DNA from: Paraburkholderia hayleyella
Lineage (GTDB): Bacteria; Pseudomonadota; Gammaproteobacteria; Burkholderiales; Burkholderiaceae
DNA: 64,000 nt
Reading direction: 5' to 3'
NCBI RefSeq assembly: GCF_009455685.1
Contig: NZ_QPES01000001.1
Location: forward strand, 3,038,001-3,102,000
The notes beneath the pieces were generated by a model. That model made no database searches. It was not told the origin of the DNA and saw only the letters and a program-made list of their open reading frames with translations. How positions within the stretch are numbered: the stretch's first letter is position 1; the number at the start of each line of letters is the position of its first letter. Below are positions 42,676 through 51,493 of the stretch, piece after piece. The position numbers and the translations under genes are program-made.

Positions 42676-43137
42676 ATGACGCGTTTGCTGGTACTGCACG
42701 GACCCAATCTCAATCTTCTCGGCACCCGGGAACCCGAGGTCTATGGTCATGTGACGCTAGCGCAAATCGACCAAGCCCTGTCAGACCGCGCACACGATGC
42801 CGGGGCCGATCTCGCCACGTTCCAGAGCAACCATGAAGGCGCGTTAGTCGATCGCATTCAGGCCGCCCGCCACGACACCACCCGTTTCATCCTGATTAAC
42901 CCCGCCGCTTACACGCACACCAGCGTAGCCCTCCGGGATGCGCTCGCGGGCGTCGGCATTCCATTTGTCGAAGTCCATTTGTCGAACGTTCATCGTCGTG
43001 AACCGTTTCGCCATCACTCGTATTTATCCGACCAGGCCGAAGGCGTGATTTGCGGCCTTGGCTGGAAGGGTTATCTGTACGCGCTGGAATTCGCGCTCGA
43101 CCAGCTCAGGGCCGATGGCGGCGCCTCGGTCAGCTAG
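42676..43137 (+). CDS. aroQ: Type II 3-dehydroquinate dehydratase
   Basis: The enzyme converts 3-dehydroquinate to 3-dehydroshikimate, the substrate of AroE. The 153-aa length is standard. Motifs are LVLHGPNLNLLGTREPEVYG, FQSNHEGALVDRI, LINPAAYTHTSVALRDAL with the catalytic Tyr/His environment, and FVEVHLSNVHRREPFRHHSY. It is first in aroQ-accB-accC-prmA. Cytoplasmic dodecamer by family. Confidence 0.97.
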   Translation: MTRLLVLHGPNLNLLGTREPEVYGHVTLAQIDQALSDRAHDAGADLATFQSNHEGALVDRIQAARHDTTRFILINPAAYTHTSVALRDALAGVGIPFVEVHLSNVHRREPFRHHSYLSDQAEGVICGLGWKGYLYALEFALDQLRADGGASVS

Positions 43138-43240
43138 CCTGCCCAGCTCAGGTAGCTAAGCCGGTTACACGTCACTCGTTTATCTGGTGCTGGCGCGAAA
43201 CCTCGTCAGCACACCACGCATTGAAAGAAGGGGATGTTCT

Positions 43241-43717
43241 ATGGATCTACGCAAGCTCAAAACCCTGATCGACCTCGTTTCCGAATCCGGCATTTCAGAA
43301 CTTGAAGTGACTGAAGGCGAAGGCAAGGTTCGTATCGTCAAGAATGCACCGCCTGTTTATGTGCAGCCATCCACCTCCTACGCACCGCAAATGTCCGCGC
43401 CCATGCCCACTGCTAGCGGCATGGGCGATGCCAGTGCCAATGCCGCACCGGCGCCAGCAACACCGGCCGAAGCCGTGCCGCAAGGGCATGTCGTGACTTC
43501 GCCGATGGTCGGCACGTTCTATCGCGCGCCTTCGCCAGGCGCAGACCCGTTTGTCCAGATAGGCGATACGGTCAAGGAAGGCCAGACCATCTGCATCATC
43601 GAAGCCATGAAGCTGCTGAACGAAATCGAGTCGGACCAGTCCGGTGTCGTCAAGGAGATCCTCGTCGAAAACGGCCAGGCGGTTGAATATGGCCAGCCGC
43701 TGTTTGTCGTCGGCTAG
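43241..43717 (+). CDS. accB: Biotin carboxyl carrier protein of acetyl-CoA carboxylase
   Basis: AccB carries biotin between the carboxylase and transferase parts of acetyl-CoA carboxylase. The ATG at 43241, preceded by AAGGGG, gives 158 aa: MDLRKLKTLIDLVSESGISE, a Pro/Ala-rich linker, then the biotinyl domain with the modified lysine in IIEAMKLLNEIESD. It is upstream of accC in the same operon. Confidence 0.96.
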   Translation: MDLRKLKTLIDLVSESGISELEVTEGEGKVRIVKNAPPVYVQPSTSYAPQMSAPMPTASGMGDASANAAPAPATPAEAVPQGHVVTSPMVGTFYRAPSPGADPFVQIGDTVKEGQTICIIEAMKLLNEIESDQSGVVKEILVENGQAVEYGQPLFVVG

Positions 43718-43857
43718 TACGTCGCATCCGCCTGACGCATGGGGCATGTGTCTCTCCGCGTGCCGCTTCATTTCAAGAGGCGCGCAACCGATCCTCTGAG
43801 GCAGTTCCGGCTTGAATATCCGCTGCTGGCTGCCCATTGATGAGTCGAAAATTCGTT

Positions 43858-45225
43858 ATGTTTGAAAAAATCCTCATTGCCAATCGCGGTGAAATCGCGC
43901 TCCGCATTCAGCGCGCCTGCCGTGAGCTGGGCGTCAAGACCGTTGTCGTTTACTCCGAAGCGGACAAGGAAGCCAAATACGTGCGGCTGGCCGACGAAGC
44001 GGTCTGTATCGGCCCCGCGCCGTCGAACCTGAGCTATCTGAATATGCCTGCGCTCATCAGCGCAGCCGAAGTCACCGACGCCGAAGCGATTCACCCAGGC
44101 TATGGCTTTTTGTCGGAAAACGCCGATTTCGCTGAGCGCGTCGAACAATCGGGCTTCGTCTTCATCGGCCCGCGCCCCGAGACGATTCGCCTGATGGGTG
44201 ACAAGGTCTCGGCCAAGCAGACCATGATCAAAACCGGTGTGCCCTGCGTGCCAGGTTCGGAAGGCGCGCTGCCCGAAGATCCTAAAGAGATCGTGAAGAT
44301 TGCTCGCTCCATCGGCTATCCGGTCATCATCAAGGCAGCGGGCGGCGGCGGCGGGCGTGGTATGCGCGTGGTGCATACCGAAGCCGCGCTCGTCAACGCC
44401 GTCAACATGACGCGCGAAGAAGCGGGCCGCGCCTTCGGCAATCCGCAGGTGTACATGGAGAAATTCCTGGAAAACCCGCGGCACATCGAAATCCAGGTGC
44501 TGGCCGATTCGTTCAAGAACGCGGTCTGGCTTGGCGAGCGCGATTGCTCGATGCAACGCCGTCACCAGAAAGTGATCGAGGAAGCACCGGCGCCGGGCAT
44601 CGCGCGCCGCCTGATCGACCGCATTGGCGACCGCTGCGCCGACGCCTGCAAAAAAATGGGCTATCTGGGCGCGGGGACATTCGAGTTTCTCTACGAGAAC
44701 AACGAGTTCTATTTCATCGAAATGAACACGCGCGTTCAGGTTGAACACCCGGTGACAGAACTCATCACGGGCATTGATATCGTGCAGGAACAGATCCGCA
44801 TCGCGGCTGGCGAAAAGCTCGCCTTCCGCCAGCGCGACATCGTGTTCAAAGGCCACGCCATCGAATGCCGCATCAATGCTGAAGATCCGTTCAAATTCAT
44901 CCCCTCTCCAGGCCGCCTGACGTCATGGCATATGCCTGGCGGCCCTGGTATCCGGGTCGATTCGCACGCGTATAACGGGTATTTCGTTCCGCCTAATTAC
45001 GACTCGATGATTGGCAAGCTGATCGCCTATGGCGCCACCCGCGAGCAGGCCATCAAGCGCATGCGCATCGCGCTCTCGGAAATGGTTGTGGAAGGCATTC
45101 TGACCAATATTCCGCTGCACCGCGAGCTCATGCTCGACGCCAACTTCGTCGAAGGCGGCACGAGCATCCATTATCTCGAAAACAGGCTCGCAGCCAAGCT
45201 GCAAGCCGCGCCAGAAGAGGCTTAA
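43858..45225 (+). CDS. accC: Biotin carboxylase subunit of acetyl-CoA carboxylase
   Basis: AccC carboxylates biotin on AccB using ATP and bicarbonate. The ATG at 43858 gives 455 aa beginning MFEKILIANRGEIALRIQRA. ATP-grasp motifs IIKAAGGGGGRGMRVVHTE and FYFIEMNTRVQVEHPVTELI are intact. prmA starts 3 nt after its stop codon, so these two genes are tightly linked. Confidence 0.97.
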   Translation: MFEKILIANRGEIALRIQRACRELGVKTVVVYSEADKEAKYVRLADEAVCIGPAPSNLSYLNMPALISAAEVTDAEAIHPGYGFLSENADFAERVEQSGFVFIGPRPETIRLMGDKVSAKQTMIKTGVPCVPGSEGALPEDPKEIVKIARSIGYPVIIKAAGGGGGRGMRVVHTEAALVNAVNMTREEAGRAFGNPQVYMEKFLENPRHIEIQVLADSFKNAVWLGERDCSMQRRHQKVIEEAPAPGIARRLIDRIGDRCADACKKMGYLGAGTFEFLYENNEFYFIEMNTRVQVEHPVTELITGIDIVQEQIRIAAGEKLAFRQRDIVFKGHAIECRINAEDPFKFIPSPGRLTSWHMPGGPGIRVDSHAYNGYFVPPNYDSMIGKLIAYGATREQAIKRMRIALSEMVVEGILTNIPLHRELMLDANFVEGGTSIHYLENRLAAKLQAAPEEA

Positions 45226-45228
45226 GCG

Positions 45229-46131
45229 ATGAGTTACCGGGAACTGCTCGTCACGCTGGCGCGCGAACATGCGGAAGGCTTGTCCGACGCGCTACTCGAT
45301 CTGGGCGCGCTGTCGGTTTCAGTCGAAGATGCCGATGCCGACACGCCCGATGAACAGCCGCTCTTCGGCGAGCCCGGCCTGGTTCCTGAACATGCCGCGT
45401 GGCAGCACTCGCGGGTCATCGCGCTGCTAGCCGAGGAACATGATCCGGCCGTGCTGCTCACCGCTGCGGCCAATACGCTGGGGCTCGATCCGGCTCCGCC
45501 CTTCACCTTGCGCGACGTGGAAGAACAGGACTGGGTGCGTCTGACGCAATCACAGTTCGAGCCGATTCCGATCGGGCAACGCATCTGGGTAGTACCGTCC
45601 TGGCACGAGGCCCCCGCACCTGATGCGCTGGTGCTGGAACTCGATCCAGGCCTTGCCTTTGGCACAGGTAGCCACCCGACCACCCGGCTTTGCATGGAGT
45701 GGCTTGAACAGTCGGTCAAAGCGGGGCAATCGGTGCTCGATTACGGTTGTGGCTCGGGCATCCTCGCCATTCTGGCGAAAAAATGCGGCGCCCATCCCGT
45801 GACGGGCATTGATATTGATCCGCAAGCGGTTGCCTCGGCACGCAGCAATAGCGAACGCAACCATGCCGAGGTCACTTACGGCTTGCCGGACGACTGCCCC
45901 CCGGGCGAATTCGATATCGTCGTGGCGAACATCCTGTCGAACCCGCTTAAGCTCATGGCCTCCATGCTGGCATCGAAAGTCAGGCCCGGCGGGCGGATCG
46001 CGCTCTCAGGCATTCTCGCGCGGCAAGCCCAGGACGTCGCGCAGGTCTATAACCAATGGCTCGACATGGCCGTCTGGCGCGAACATGAAGGTTGGGTATG
46101 CCTAACCGGAACGCGACGCGAAAGCCTTTAG
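45229..46131 (+). CDS. prmA: Ribosomal protein L11 methyltransferase
   Basis: PrmA trimethylates ribosomal protein L11. The 300-aa product has the N-terminal substrate-recognition domain (SYRELLVTLAREHAEGLSDA) and a SAM-binding domain with FGTGSHPTTRLCMEWLE, DYGCGSGILAILAKKCGA and the catalytic-loop ANILSNPLKLMA. Linkage to accBC is common in betaproteobacteria. Confidence 0.96.
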   Translation: MSYRELLVTLAREHAEGLSDALLDLGALSVSVEDADADTPDEQPLFGEPGLVPEHAAWQHSRVIALLAEEHDPAVLLTAAANTLGLDPAPPFTLRDVEEQDWVRLTQSQFEPIPIGQRIWVVPSWHEAPAPDALVLELDPGLAFGTGSHPTTRLCMEWLEQSVKAGQSVLDYGCGSGILAILAKKCGAHPVTGIDIDPQAVASARSNSERNHAEVTYGLPDDCPPGEFDIVVANILSNPLKLMASMLASKVRPGGRIALSGILARQAQDVAQVYNQWLDMAVWREHEGWVCLTGTRRESL

Positions 46132-46182
46132 AATGCGGCATATCATTCAAACCTCTCCAGCCTGCGGGCTTTCGCGCTCAAC

Positions 46183-47556
46183 ATGATTCTGGCGACACGC
46201 TGCCCTTTCTGCGAAACCGTCTTCCGCCTTCAGCCCGCCCAACTCGCGGTGCGCCGCGGGCTGGTCCGCTGCGGACACTGTCAGGAAGCCTTCGATGCCT
46301 CGGGCAGCCTGTTCGAAATCACCGACATCAACGATCTCAGCACCGCCACACCCGTTGCAGCTGAAACCGTCGTCGAACTCACAGCCGGACTGGCTGATCC
46401 TGCTTCCGTAGCGCCTTCTGTACCGGATTTCAGCGAGAGCGGCTGGAACCCCTGGGCGCCACAAGCCCATGCGGAAATCCCTCCGGCGCTGCGCGGCGAT
46501 CCATCCCTGATTCCACTCACACAGCCGCTGATCCCGGGCATTGCGATGCTGCCAGGCGATACATCGCTTCAGACGCTGTCAGATTCCGATTACACGACCA
46601 GCCAGCACGTAGTCTCAGCAGAGCCGCCGCCCCCTCCGGTTGAAGCCGCCGCTCCCTCCGCTCCGGAACCCGGTCCAGGTTTGGCCGAAACAACGCATGA
46701 AACCAGCACTGGGCCTCTGGCAGAACCACCGTCCCATCCGGTTGAAGCCGCCGCTCCCTCCGCTCCGGAACCCGGTTCAGATTTGACCGAAACAACGCAT
46801 GAAACCAGCACTGGGCCTCTGGCAGAACCACCGCCAGTCAGCGTTGCGGTACCTGTTCCTGACGAAGCACAGAGCAGGCAGCCCTCAACAAGCGCCAAGC
46901 CTGAAAAACCAGCAGAGTCTAAAAAGACCGAAGAGCCTAAAGAGCTTAAAGAACCCAAAGAACCCGGAGAGCCCTACCTTGGCCAAAGCGTGGCCGAAGT
47001 CGCCCCCCTCTCGCCGCTCTCCTATGCCGAAGAACACTTTACCGTCACGCGTGAACCCCGCAAACGGGCGCCACACCACATGGGCTGGAGAATCATCGGC
47101 ATACTGCTCACGCTGGTACTACTCGCCACCCTGCTACTGCAACTGACGTGGTGGCAGCGTGAAGCCGTGATGTCTTACTGGCCGCCAGCACAAAAGCTGT
47201 TTGCCCAAGCCTGTGCGCAACTCGGCTGTACCGTTAGCCCACCGCGCGATATCGACGGCCTGCTCATCGAGCCCTCCGATTTGCGCCAGATCGACGGTCC
47301 GCACCGGCTTGAGTTGCGCATGCCGCTGCGCAACCGCAGCGATCTCACCCTGGCCTATCCCGCCGTTGAACTCACCTTGCTGGACGAACACAACAACGTC
47401 GCGCTGCGCCGCATACTCTGGCCACAAGACTATGTGAGCCCCGGCACGCCGGTCGCAGCAGGCTTGTCGCCCCATGTCACTCAAACGATGATCGTGCATC
47501 TCGATACGGGCAACGCGATCGCCGCCAATTTCCGCGTACAGATTTTTTATCCGTAA
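46183..47556 (+). CDS. Zinc-ribbon membrane protein with DUF3426 domain
   Basis: The 457-aa protein starts with an MJ0042-type zinc ribbon (ATRCPFCETVFRLQPAQLAV, then VRCGHCQEAFDA). A long Pro/Glu-rich linker follows, one transmembrane helix (about residues 303-323: IIGILLTLVLLATLLLQL), and a C-terminal DUF3426 domain. The linker contains two tandem copies of a 34-residue repeat and a Lys/Glu/Pro stretch. Such proteins occur after prmA in betaproteobacteria; function unknown. Confidence 0.9.
   Translation: MILATRCPFCETVFRLQPAQLAVRRGLVRCGHCQEAFDASGSLFEITDINDLSTATPVAAETVVELTAGLADPASVAPSVPDFSESGWNPWAPQAHAEIPPALRGDPSLIPLTQPLIPGIAMLPGDTSLQTLSDSDYTTSQHVVSAEPPPPPVEAAAPSAPEPGPGLAETTHETSTGPLAEPPSHPVEAAAPSAPEPGSDLTETTHETSTGPLAEPPPVSVAVPVPDEAQSRQPSTSAKPEKPAESKKTEEPKELKEPKEPGEPYLGQSVAEVAPLSPLSYAEEHFTVTREPRKRAPHHMGWRIIGILLTLVLLATLLLQLTWWQREAVMSYWPPAQKLFAQACAQLGCTVSPPRDIDGLLIEPSDLRQIDGPHRLELRMPLRNRSDLTLAYPAVELTLLDEHNNVALRRILWPQDYVSPGTPVAAGLSPHVTQTMIVHLDTGNAIAANFRVQIFYP
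46636..46839 (+). repeat. Two tandem 102-bp repeats in the DUF3426 gene
   Basis: The period is 102 bp (34 codons; each copy begins PVEAAAPSAPEPG and ends near STGPLAEPP). The copies differ by only a few substitutions, for example GPGLAE versus GSDLTE, so duplication is recent or homogenised. The reading frame is kept, consistent with a disordered linker tolerant of length change. Confidence 0.85.
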
Positions 47557-47609
47557 CGCGCCCTTGCACGCCGGCCCCAGGCAGGCGCGCTTTCCGTCAG
47601 GAGCACAAC

Positions 47610-48110
47610 ATGAGTCAAGTTACGCTGGGTGGTAGCCCAATCGAAATCGCAGGCAGCTTCCCGTCAAACGGCCAGAACGCGCCTGCCTTTTCGCTGGTCG
47701 GCCAGGATCTGAAGCCGCTTTCGCTCTCTGATTTCGCGGGCAAGCGCAAGGTGCTCAACATCGTTCCAAGCCTGGACACCCCGACTTGTGCCACCTCGAC
47801 GCGCAAGTTCAACGAGGCCGCCAGCAAGCTGACGAATACCATCGTCATCGTGATTTCAGGCGATCTGCCTTTTGCCGCTTCACGGTTTTGCACGACTGAA
47901 GGCCTGAAAAACGTGGTCACAGCCTCAACCTTCCGTGGCCGCGACTTCGCCCAGGCCTACGGCGTAGAGGTCACCAGCGGTCCGCTAGCAGGCCTCACGG
48001 CACGCGCCGTAGTGGTCATCGACGAAAACGACAAGGTGATACACGCGGAACTCGTCAGCGAGATCAAAAACGAGCCGAATTACGACGCCGCGCTCAACGC
48101 ACTGAAATAA
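47610..48110 (+). CDS. tpx: Thiol peroxidase (Tpx, peroxiredoxin)
   Basis: Tpx reduces hydroperoxides with thioredoxin. The 166-aa product has FSLVGQDLKPLSLSDFAGKR, the peroxidatic cysteine in SLDTPTCATSTRKFNE and the resolving cysteine in ASRFCTTEGLKNVV, spaced as in atypical 2-Cys Tpx. GTCAGGAGCACAAC before the ATG contains a good ribosome site. Confidence 0.96.
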   Translation: MSQVTLGGSPIEIAGSFPSNGQNAPAFSLVGQDLKPLSLSDFAGKRKVLNIVPSLDTPTCATSTRKFNEAASKLTNTIVIVISGDLPFAASRFCTTEGLKNVVTASTFRGRDFAQAYGVEVTSGPLAGLTARAVVVIDENDKVIHAELVSEIKNEPNYDAALNALK

Positions 48111-48260
48111 GCCCGGTCCGTCGTCCGCTGGCCCGCGGGTCCACTGCCTATATTGCCTTGCCCATTAGCCACCCGACGTGACAAACCAGCACGACCGCCT
48201 GCCAGACTCCCCGTCTGGAGGCGTCAGTACCCGCCTTTCATACTTACAGGAACCCTTGCC

Positions 48261-49214
48261 TTGGCTACGCTCATTTGCGGCTCGCTCGCCTACGACAACA
48301 TCATGACTTTCGAAGGCCGTTTTCGGGAGCATATTCTGCCGGAACAGGTCCATATCCTGAACGTGAGTTTTCTCGTACCGACGATGCGCCGCGAATTCGG
48401 TGGATGCGCAGGCAATATCGGTTACGCACTCCATCTGCTGGGTGGCGATGCCCGCATCATGGCGACGCTCGGCGCAGTGGATGCCGCCCGTTACCTTGAG
48501 CGGCTCGACGACCTTGGTCTCGCGCAAACGTACGTTCGCGTGCTGCCTGAAACATATTCGGCACAAGCGATGATTACCACCGATCTCGAAAATAACCAGA
48601 TCACCGCATTCCACCCTGGCGCAATGATGCAATCGCATCTGAACCGGGCCGATGAAGCAGAGGGCATCACACTGGGTATCGTCGCGCCTGACGGTTATGA
48701 CGGCATGGTCCAGCACTCCGAGCAATTCGCGGCTGCAGGCGTGCCCTTCATCTTCGATCCAGGCCAGGGGCTGCCGCTCTTCGACGGTGCAACGCTGCGC
48801 CGCATGATTGAACTTGCCACTTACGTCGCGGTCAACGATTACGAAGCCAAACTGGTCAGCAACAAAACCGGCTGGTCGATCGAAGAAATCGCCAGCAAAG
48901 TCGATGCGCTGATCATCACACTCGGTGAGCATGGCGCTCAAATTCATCATGCGGGCGGCATCGAAGACATTCCGCCGGTGACAGCCCAGCAGGTGCTTGA
49001 TCCAACCGGTTGCGGCGATGCTTTTCGTGGCGGCCTGTTGTACGGAATCGAGAACAAGCTCGGCTGGGCGACTACCGGACGTCTCGCCAGCCTGATGGGC
49101 GCACTGAAAATCGAGCATCAGGGGCCGCAAAACTACGCGCCTTCGCGCACCGGGATCAACGAACGGTTCAGGCAGGCCTTCGGTTACGACCTGCCGTCAT
49201 CCGATGCAGCTTGA
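48261..49214 (+). CDS. PfkB-family carbohydrate kinase (adenosine kinase-like)
   Basis: The PfkB sugar kinase has ICGSLAYDNIMTFEGRFREH near the start, REFGGCAGNIGYALHLLGGD in the substrate region and the catalytic Asp in LDPTGCGDAFRGGLLYGIE. The start is taken as TTG at 48261, which gives 317 aa and the family N-terminus. Frames upstream contain a long arginine/proline-rich stretch without homology. An ATG at 48303 is too late. Adenosine or another nucleoside is a likely substrate, but a sugar is possible. Confidence 0.88.
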   Translation: MATLICGSLAYDNIMTFEGRFREHILPEQVHILNVSFLVPTMRREFGGCAGNIGYALHLLGGDARIMATLGAVDAARYLERLDDLGLAQTYVRVLPETYSAQAMITTDLENNQITAFHPGAMMQSHLNRADEAEGITLGIVAPDGYDGMVQHSEQFAAAGVPFIFDPGQGLPLFDGATLRRMIELATYVAVNDYEAKLVSNKTGWSIEEIASKVDALIITLGEHGAQIHHAGGIEDIPPVTAQQVLDPTGCGDAFRGGLLYGIENKLGWATTGRLASLMGALKIEHQGPQNYAPSRTGINERFRQAFGYDLPSSDAA

Positions 49215-49238
49215 AAACGCTTATCTGGAGTACATGAA

Positions 49239-49715
49239 ATGAAAATATCAACTCGCCTCATCGCAGCCGTCCTGATTGGCGGCTCACTCGTCATGTCGGG
49301 ATGTGCCACGAACAGCAGCTCTGCCGATGTCTATACGGCATCGCAAGCCATGCGTGAAGAAACCGTCCGGATGGGCACCGTCGAGAGCGTGCGCGGCGTG
49401 AAAATCAGTTCGAACAATGGCCAGTCCAGTGGGCTGGGAGTGCTGGGCGGCGGCGCACTGGGCGCAGTCGCAGGCAGCGCCATCGGCGGTGGGCGGGGCT
49501 CAATTGTGACGGGGATCGTCGGTGGGCTCGCGGGCGCGGTCGCAGGCAATGCCCTTGAGAACAGCATGGCCACGCGCAATGGGCTGGAAATCACCGTGCG
49601 TCTGGATAACGGCGATATTCGCGCCATCACGCAAACCGCAACAGGCGAAGTGTTCCGCGCCGGCGAGCGTGTCCGCCTGCTCTCCAGCGGTGGCGTGACT
49701 CGCGTGACGCACTAG
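49239..49715 (+). CDS. SlyB-type glycine-zipper outer-membrane lipoprotein
   Basis: The 158-aa product has a lipoprotein signal with lipobox (VMSGCATNSS), then a glycine-zipper 2TM segment (GVLGGGALGAVAGSAIGGG, then GIVGGLAGAVAGNALE). The C-terminus ITVRLDNGDIRAITQTATGE matches the SlyB/PcpP group. A role in outer-membrane stability is known for SlyB; the exact role here is inferred. Confidence 0.92.
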   Translation: MKISTRLIAAVLIGGSLVMSGCATNSSSADVYTASQAMREETVRMGTVESVRGVKISSNNGQSSGLGVLGGGALGAVAGSAIGGGRGSIVTGIVGGLAGAVAGNALENSMATRNGLEITVRLDNGDIRAITQTATGEVFRAGERVRLLSSGGVTRVTH

Positions 49716-49780
49716 TCAACCGCTCTCGCCCGTTACCGTTAGCCGCTCACTCGCCAGCCGGGCATCGTGCAGGCAACAAG

Positions 49781-49812
49781 GCGCATGCATCATCTGATGC
49801 ATGCGCTTTTTT
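49781..49812 (+). terminator. Terminator after slyB-like gene
   Basis: GCGCATGCATCA and TGATGCATGCGC are exact 12-bp arms around a TC loop, followed by six T. It lies 66 nt after the stop codon on the plus strand. Confidence 0.9.
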
Positions 49813-49874
49813 CTTGTGCGATGGCGCAGCCTGGCTAGCGCCGGCATGCTTCGCCCGCCCCCCAGGAATTCGCC

Positions 49875-51344
49875 ATGAAGCCATCCAGCCACGCCGTCAC
49901 CGATGACCCCCAGCCTCCGGCAAACGCGGATGTTGCGCCCAGTGGATCAACGACCAACGCCAGCGATGCCGGGATGATCTCAGCACGGCTCGACCGGCTA
50001 CCTCCGACGCGGAGCATCTGGAACCTGGTGATTCTGCTGAGCCTGGGGTTTTTCTTCGAGCTGTACGACCTGCTTTATACCGGCTACATCGCGCCCGGCA
50101 TCGTAAAGAGCGGTCTGTTGACATCCACCACGTCCGGCCTCTTTGGAACGACGGGTATCGCCAGCTTTATCGCCGCGTTGTTTGCGGGGCTCTTCATTGG
50201 CACGATGGCGTGTGGCTTTCTCGCCGACAGGTTCGGACGGCGCACCGTCTTTACCTGGTCACTGCTCTGGTATGTCGCAGCCAATGTCGTGATGGCCTTC
50301 CAGCACACGGCTAACGGCCTTAACTTCTGGCGTTTCATTGCCGGCATTGGCATTGGCGTCGAACTCGTGACGATCGGCACTTATATCTCCGAACTAGTGC
50401 CCAGGCAAATTCGCGGCCGCGCCTTCGCCTGCGAGCAAGCCGTGGGCTTTATGGCCGTGCCCGTGGTGGCCTTTCTGTCTTATTTGCTGGTGCCACGCAC
50501 GCTCCTTGGCCTCGACGGCTGGCGCTGGGTGGTCTTGCTAGGGGCGCACGGTGCGCTCTTTGTCTGGTGGATCCGGCGTGCCTTGCCGGAAAGCCCGCGC
50601 TGGCTCGCGCAACAAGGGCGCCTCGCGGAAGCCGAGCATGTCATGAGCCAGCTTGAAGCCAAGGTAAGCCGCGAATACAAACGCCAATGCGGACGCGAGC
50701 TGCCACCGCCGGCCCCACCCACCCCCGTCGCACCGCGCGGCAGCTTCCGCGATATGTGGGTACCGCCCTACCGGGGCCGCACGGTGATGATGACAATCTT
50801 CAATATCTTCCAGACAGTCGGCTTCTACGGCTTTGCCAACTGGGTGCCAACGCTGCTCGTCAAACAAGGCATTACGATCACCACGAGCCTGATGTACTCA
50901 AGCGTGATCGCGCTTGCCGCACCGCTCGGTCCGATACTGGGGCTTTTTATCGGCGACCGCTTCGAGCGTAAAACACTCATCGTGATGATGGCAGCCGTGA
51001 ATATCGTCTGCGGGCTCTGGTTCAGCCAGGTCGCCAGCGCGGTGATGCTGGTGAGCCTGGGCGTATGTCTCACGCTGGCAAGCAACATCATGTCGTACAG
51101 CTTCCACGCGTATCAGGCTGAACTCTTTCCAACTCGTATTCGTGCCCGGGCGGTGGGCTTCGTTTATTCATGGAGCCGGTTTTCAGCGATTTTCACGGCG
51201 TTTCTGATCGCTTCGGTACTGAAGCACTTCGGCACTTCCGGTGTTTTCGTGTTCATCGCCGGGGCGATGGTGATCGTGATGCTGGCGATTGGCTTGATGG
51301 GACCGCGCACGAAGGGCCTTGAGCTGGAAAAGATATCGCCCTAG
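49875..51344 (+). CDS. MFS transporter, sugar/aromatic-acid porter type
   Basis: The 489-aa protein has twelve predicted membrane segments. MFS signatures are GFLADRFGRRTVFTWSLLWY after helix 2, ISELVPRQIRGRAFACEQ after helix 4, RALPESPRWLAQQGRLAEAE in the central loop and FIGDRFERKTLIVMMAAVN in the second half. The sequence resembles NiaP-like and metabolite:H+ symporters. The substrate cannot be read from sequence, and no catabolic genes are adjacent. It stands alone between a terminator and a convergent gene. Confidence 0.88.
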   Translation: MKPSSHAVTDDPQPPANADVAPSGSTTNASDAGMISARLDRLPPTRSIWNLVILLSLGFFFELYDLLYTGYIAPGIVKSGLLTSTTSGLFGTTGIASFIAALFAGLFIGTMACGFLADRFGRRTVFTWSLLWYVAANVVMAFQHTANGLNFWRFIAGIGIGVELVTIGTYISELVPRQIRGRAFACEQAVGFMAVPVVAFLSYLLVPRTLLGLDGWRWVVLLGAHGALFVWWIRRALPESPRWLAQQGRLAEAEHVMSQLEAKVSREYKRQCGRELPPPAPPTPVAPRGSFRDMWVPPYRGRTVMMTIFNIFQTVGFYGFANWVPTLLVKQGITITTSLMYSSVIALAAPLGPILGLFIGDRFERKTLIVMMAAVNIVCGLWFSQVASAVMLVSLGVCLTLASNIMSYSFHAYQAELFPTRIRARAVGFVYSWSRFSAIFTAFLIASVLKHFGTSGVFVFIAGAMVIVMLAIGLMGPRTKGLELEKISP

Positions 51345-51385
51345 ATGCGGGTAGCCAGGCGGGATTCATCCGCGCCAAACCTGCG

Positions 51386-51424
51386 TAAAAAAAATCCCGC
51401 CGCAGGCCAAGCCCGTGGCGGGAG
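51386..51424 (-). terminator. Terminator of the histone H1-like gene
   Basis: On the minus strand TCCCGCC pairs with GGCGGGA, and a run of eight T follows. It lies about 70 nt past the stop of the H1-like gene and about 40 nt past the convergent MFS gene. Confidence 0.8.
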
Positions 51425-51493
51425 GGTGACTGAGCCGATTGGCCCGGTCGGGGCGGCTGTCCAGGACTTGCCGCCCAAGCCATGCGTCAACGC

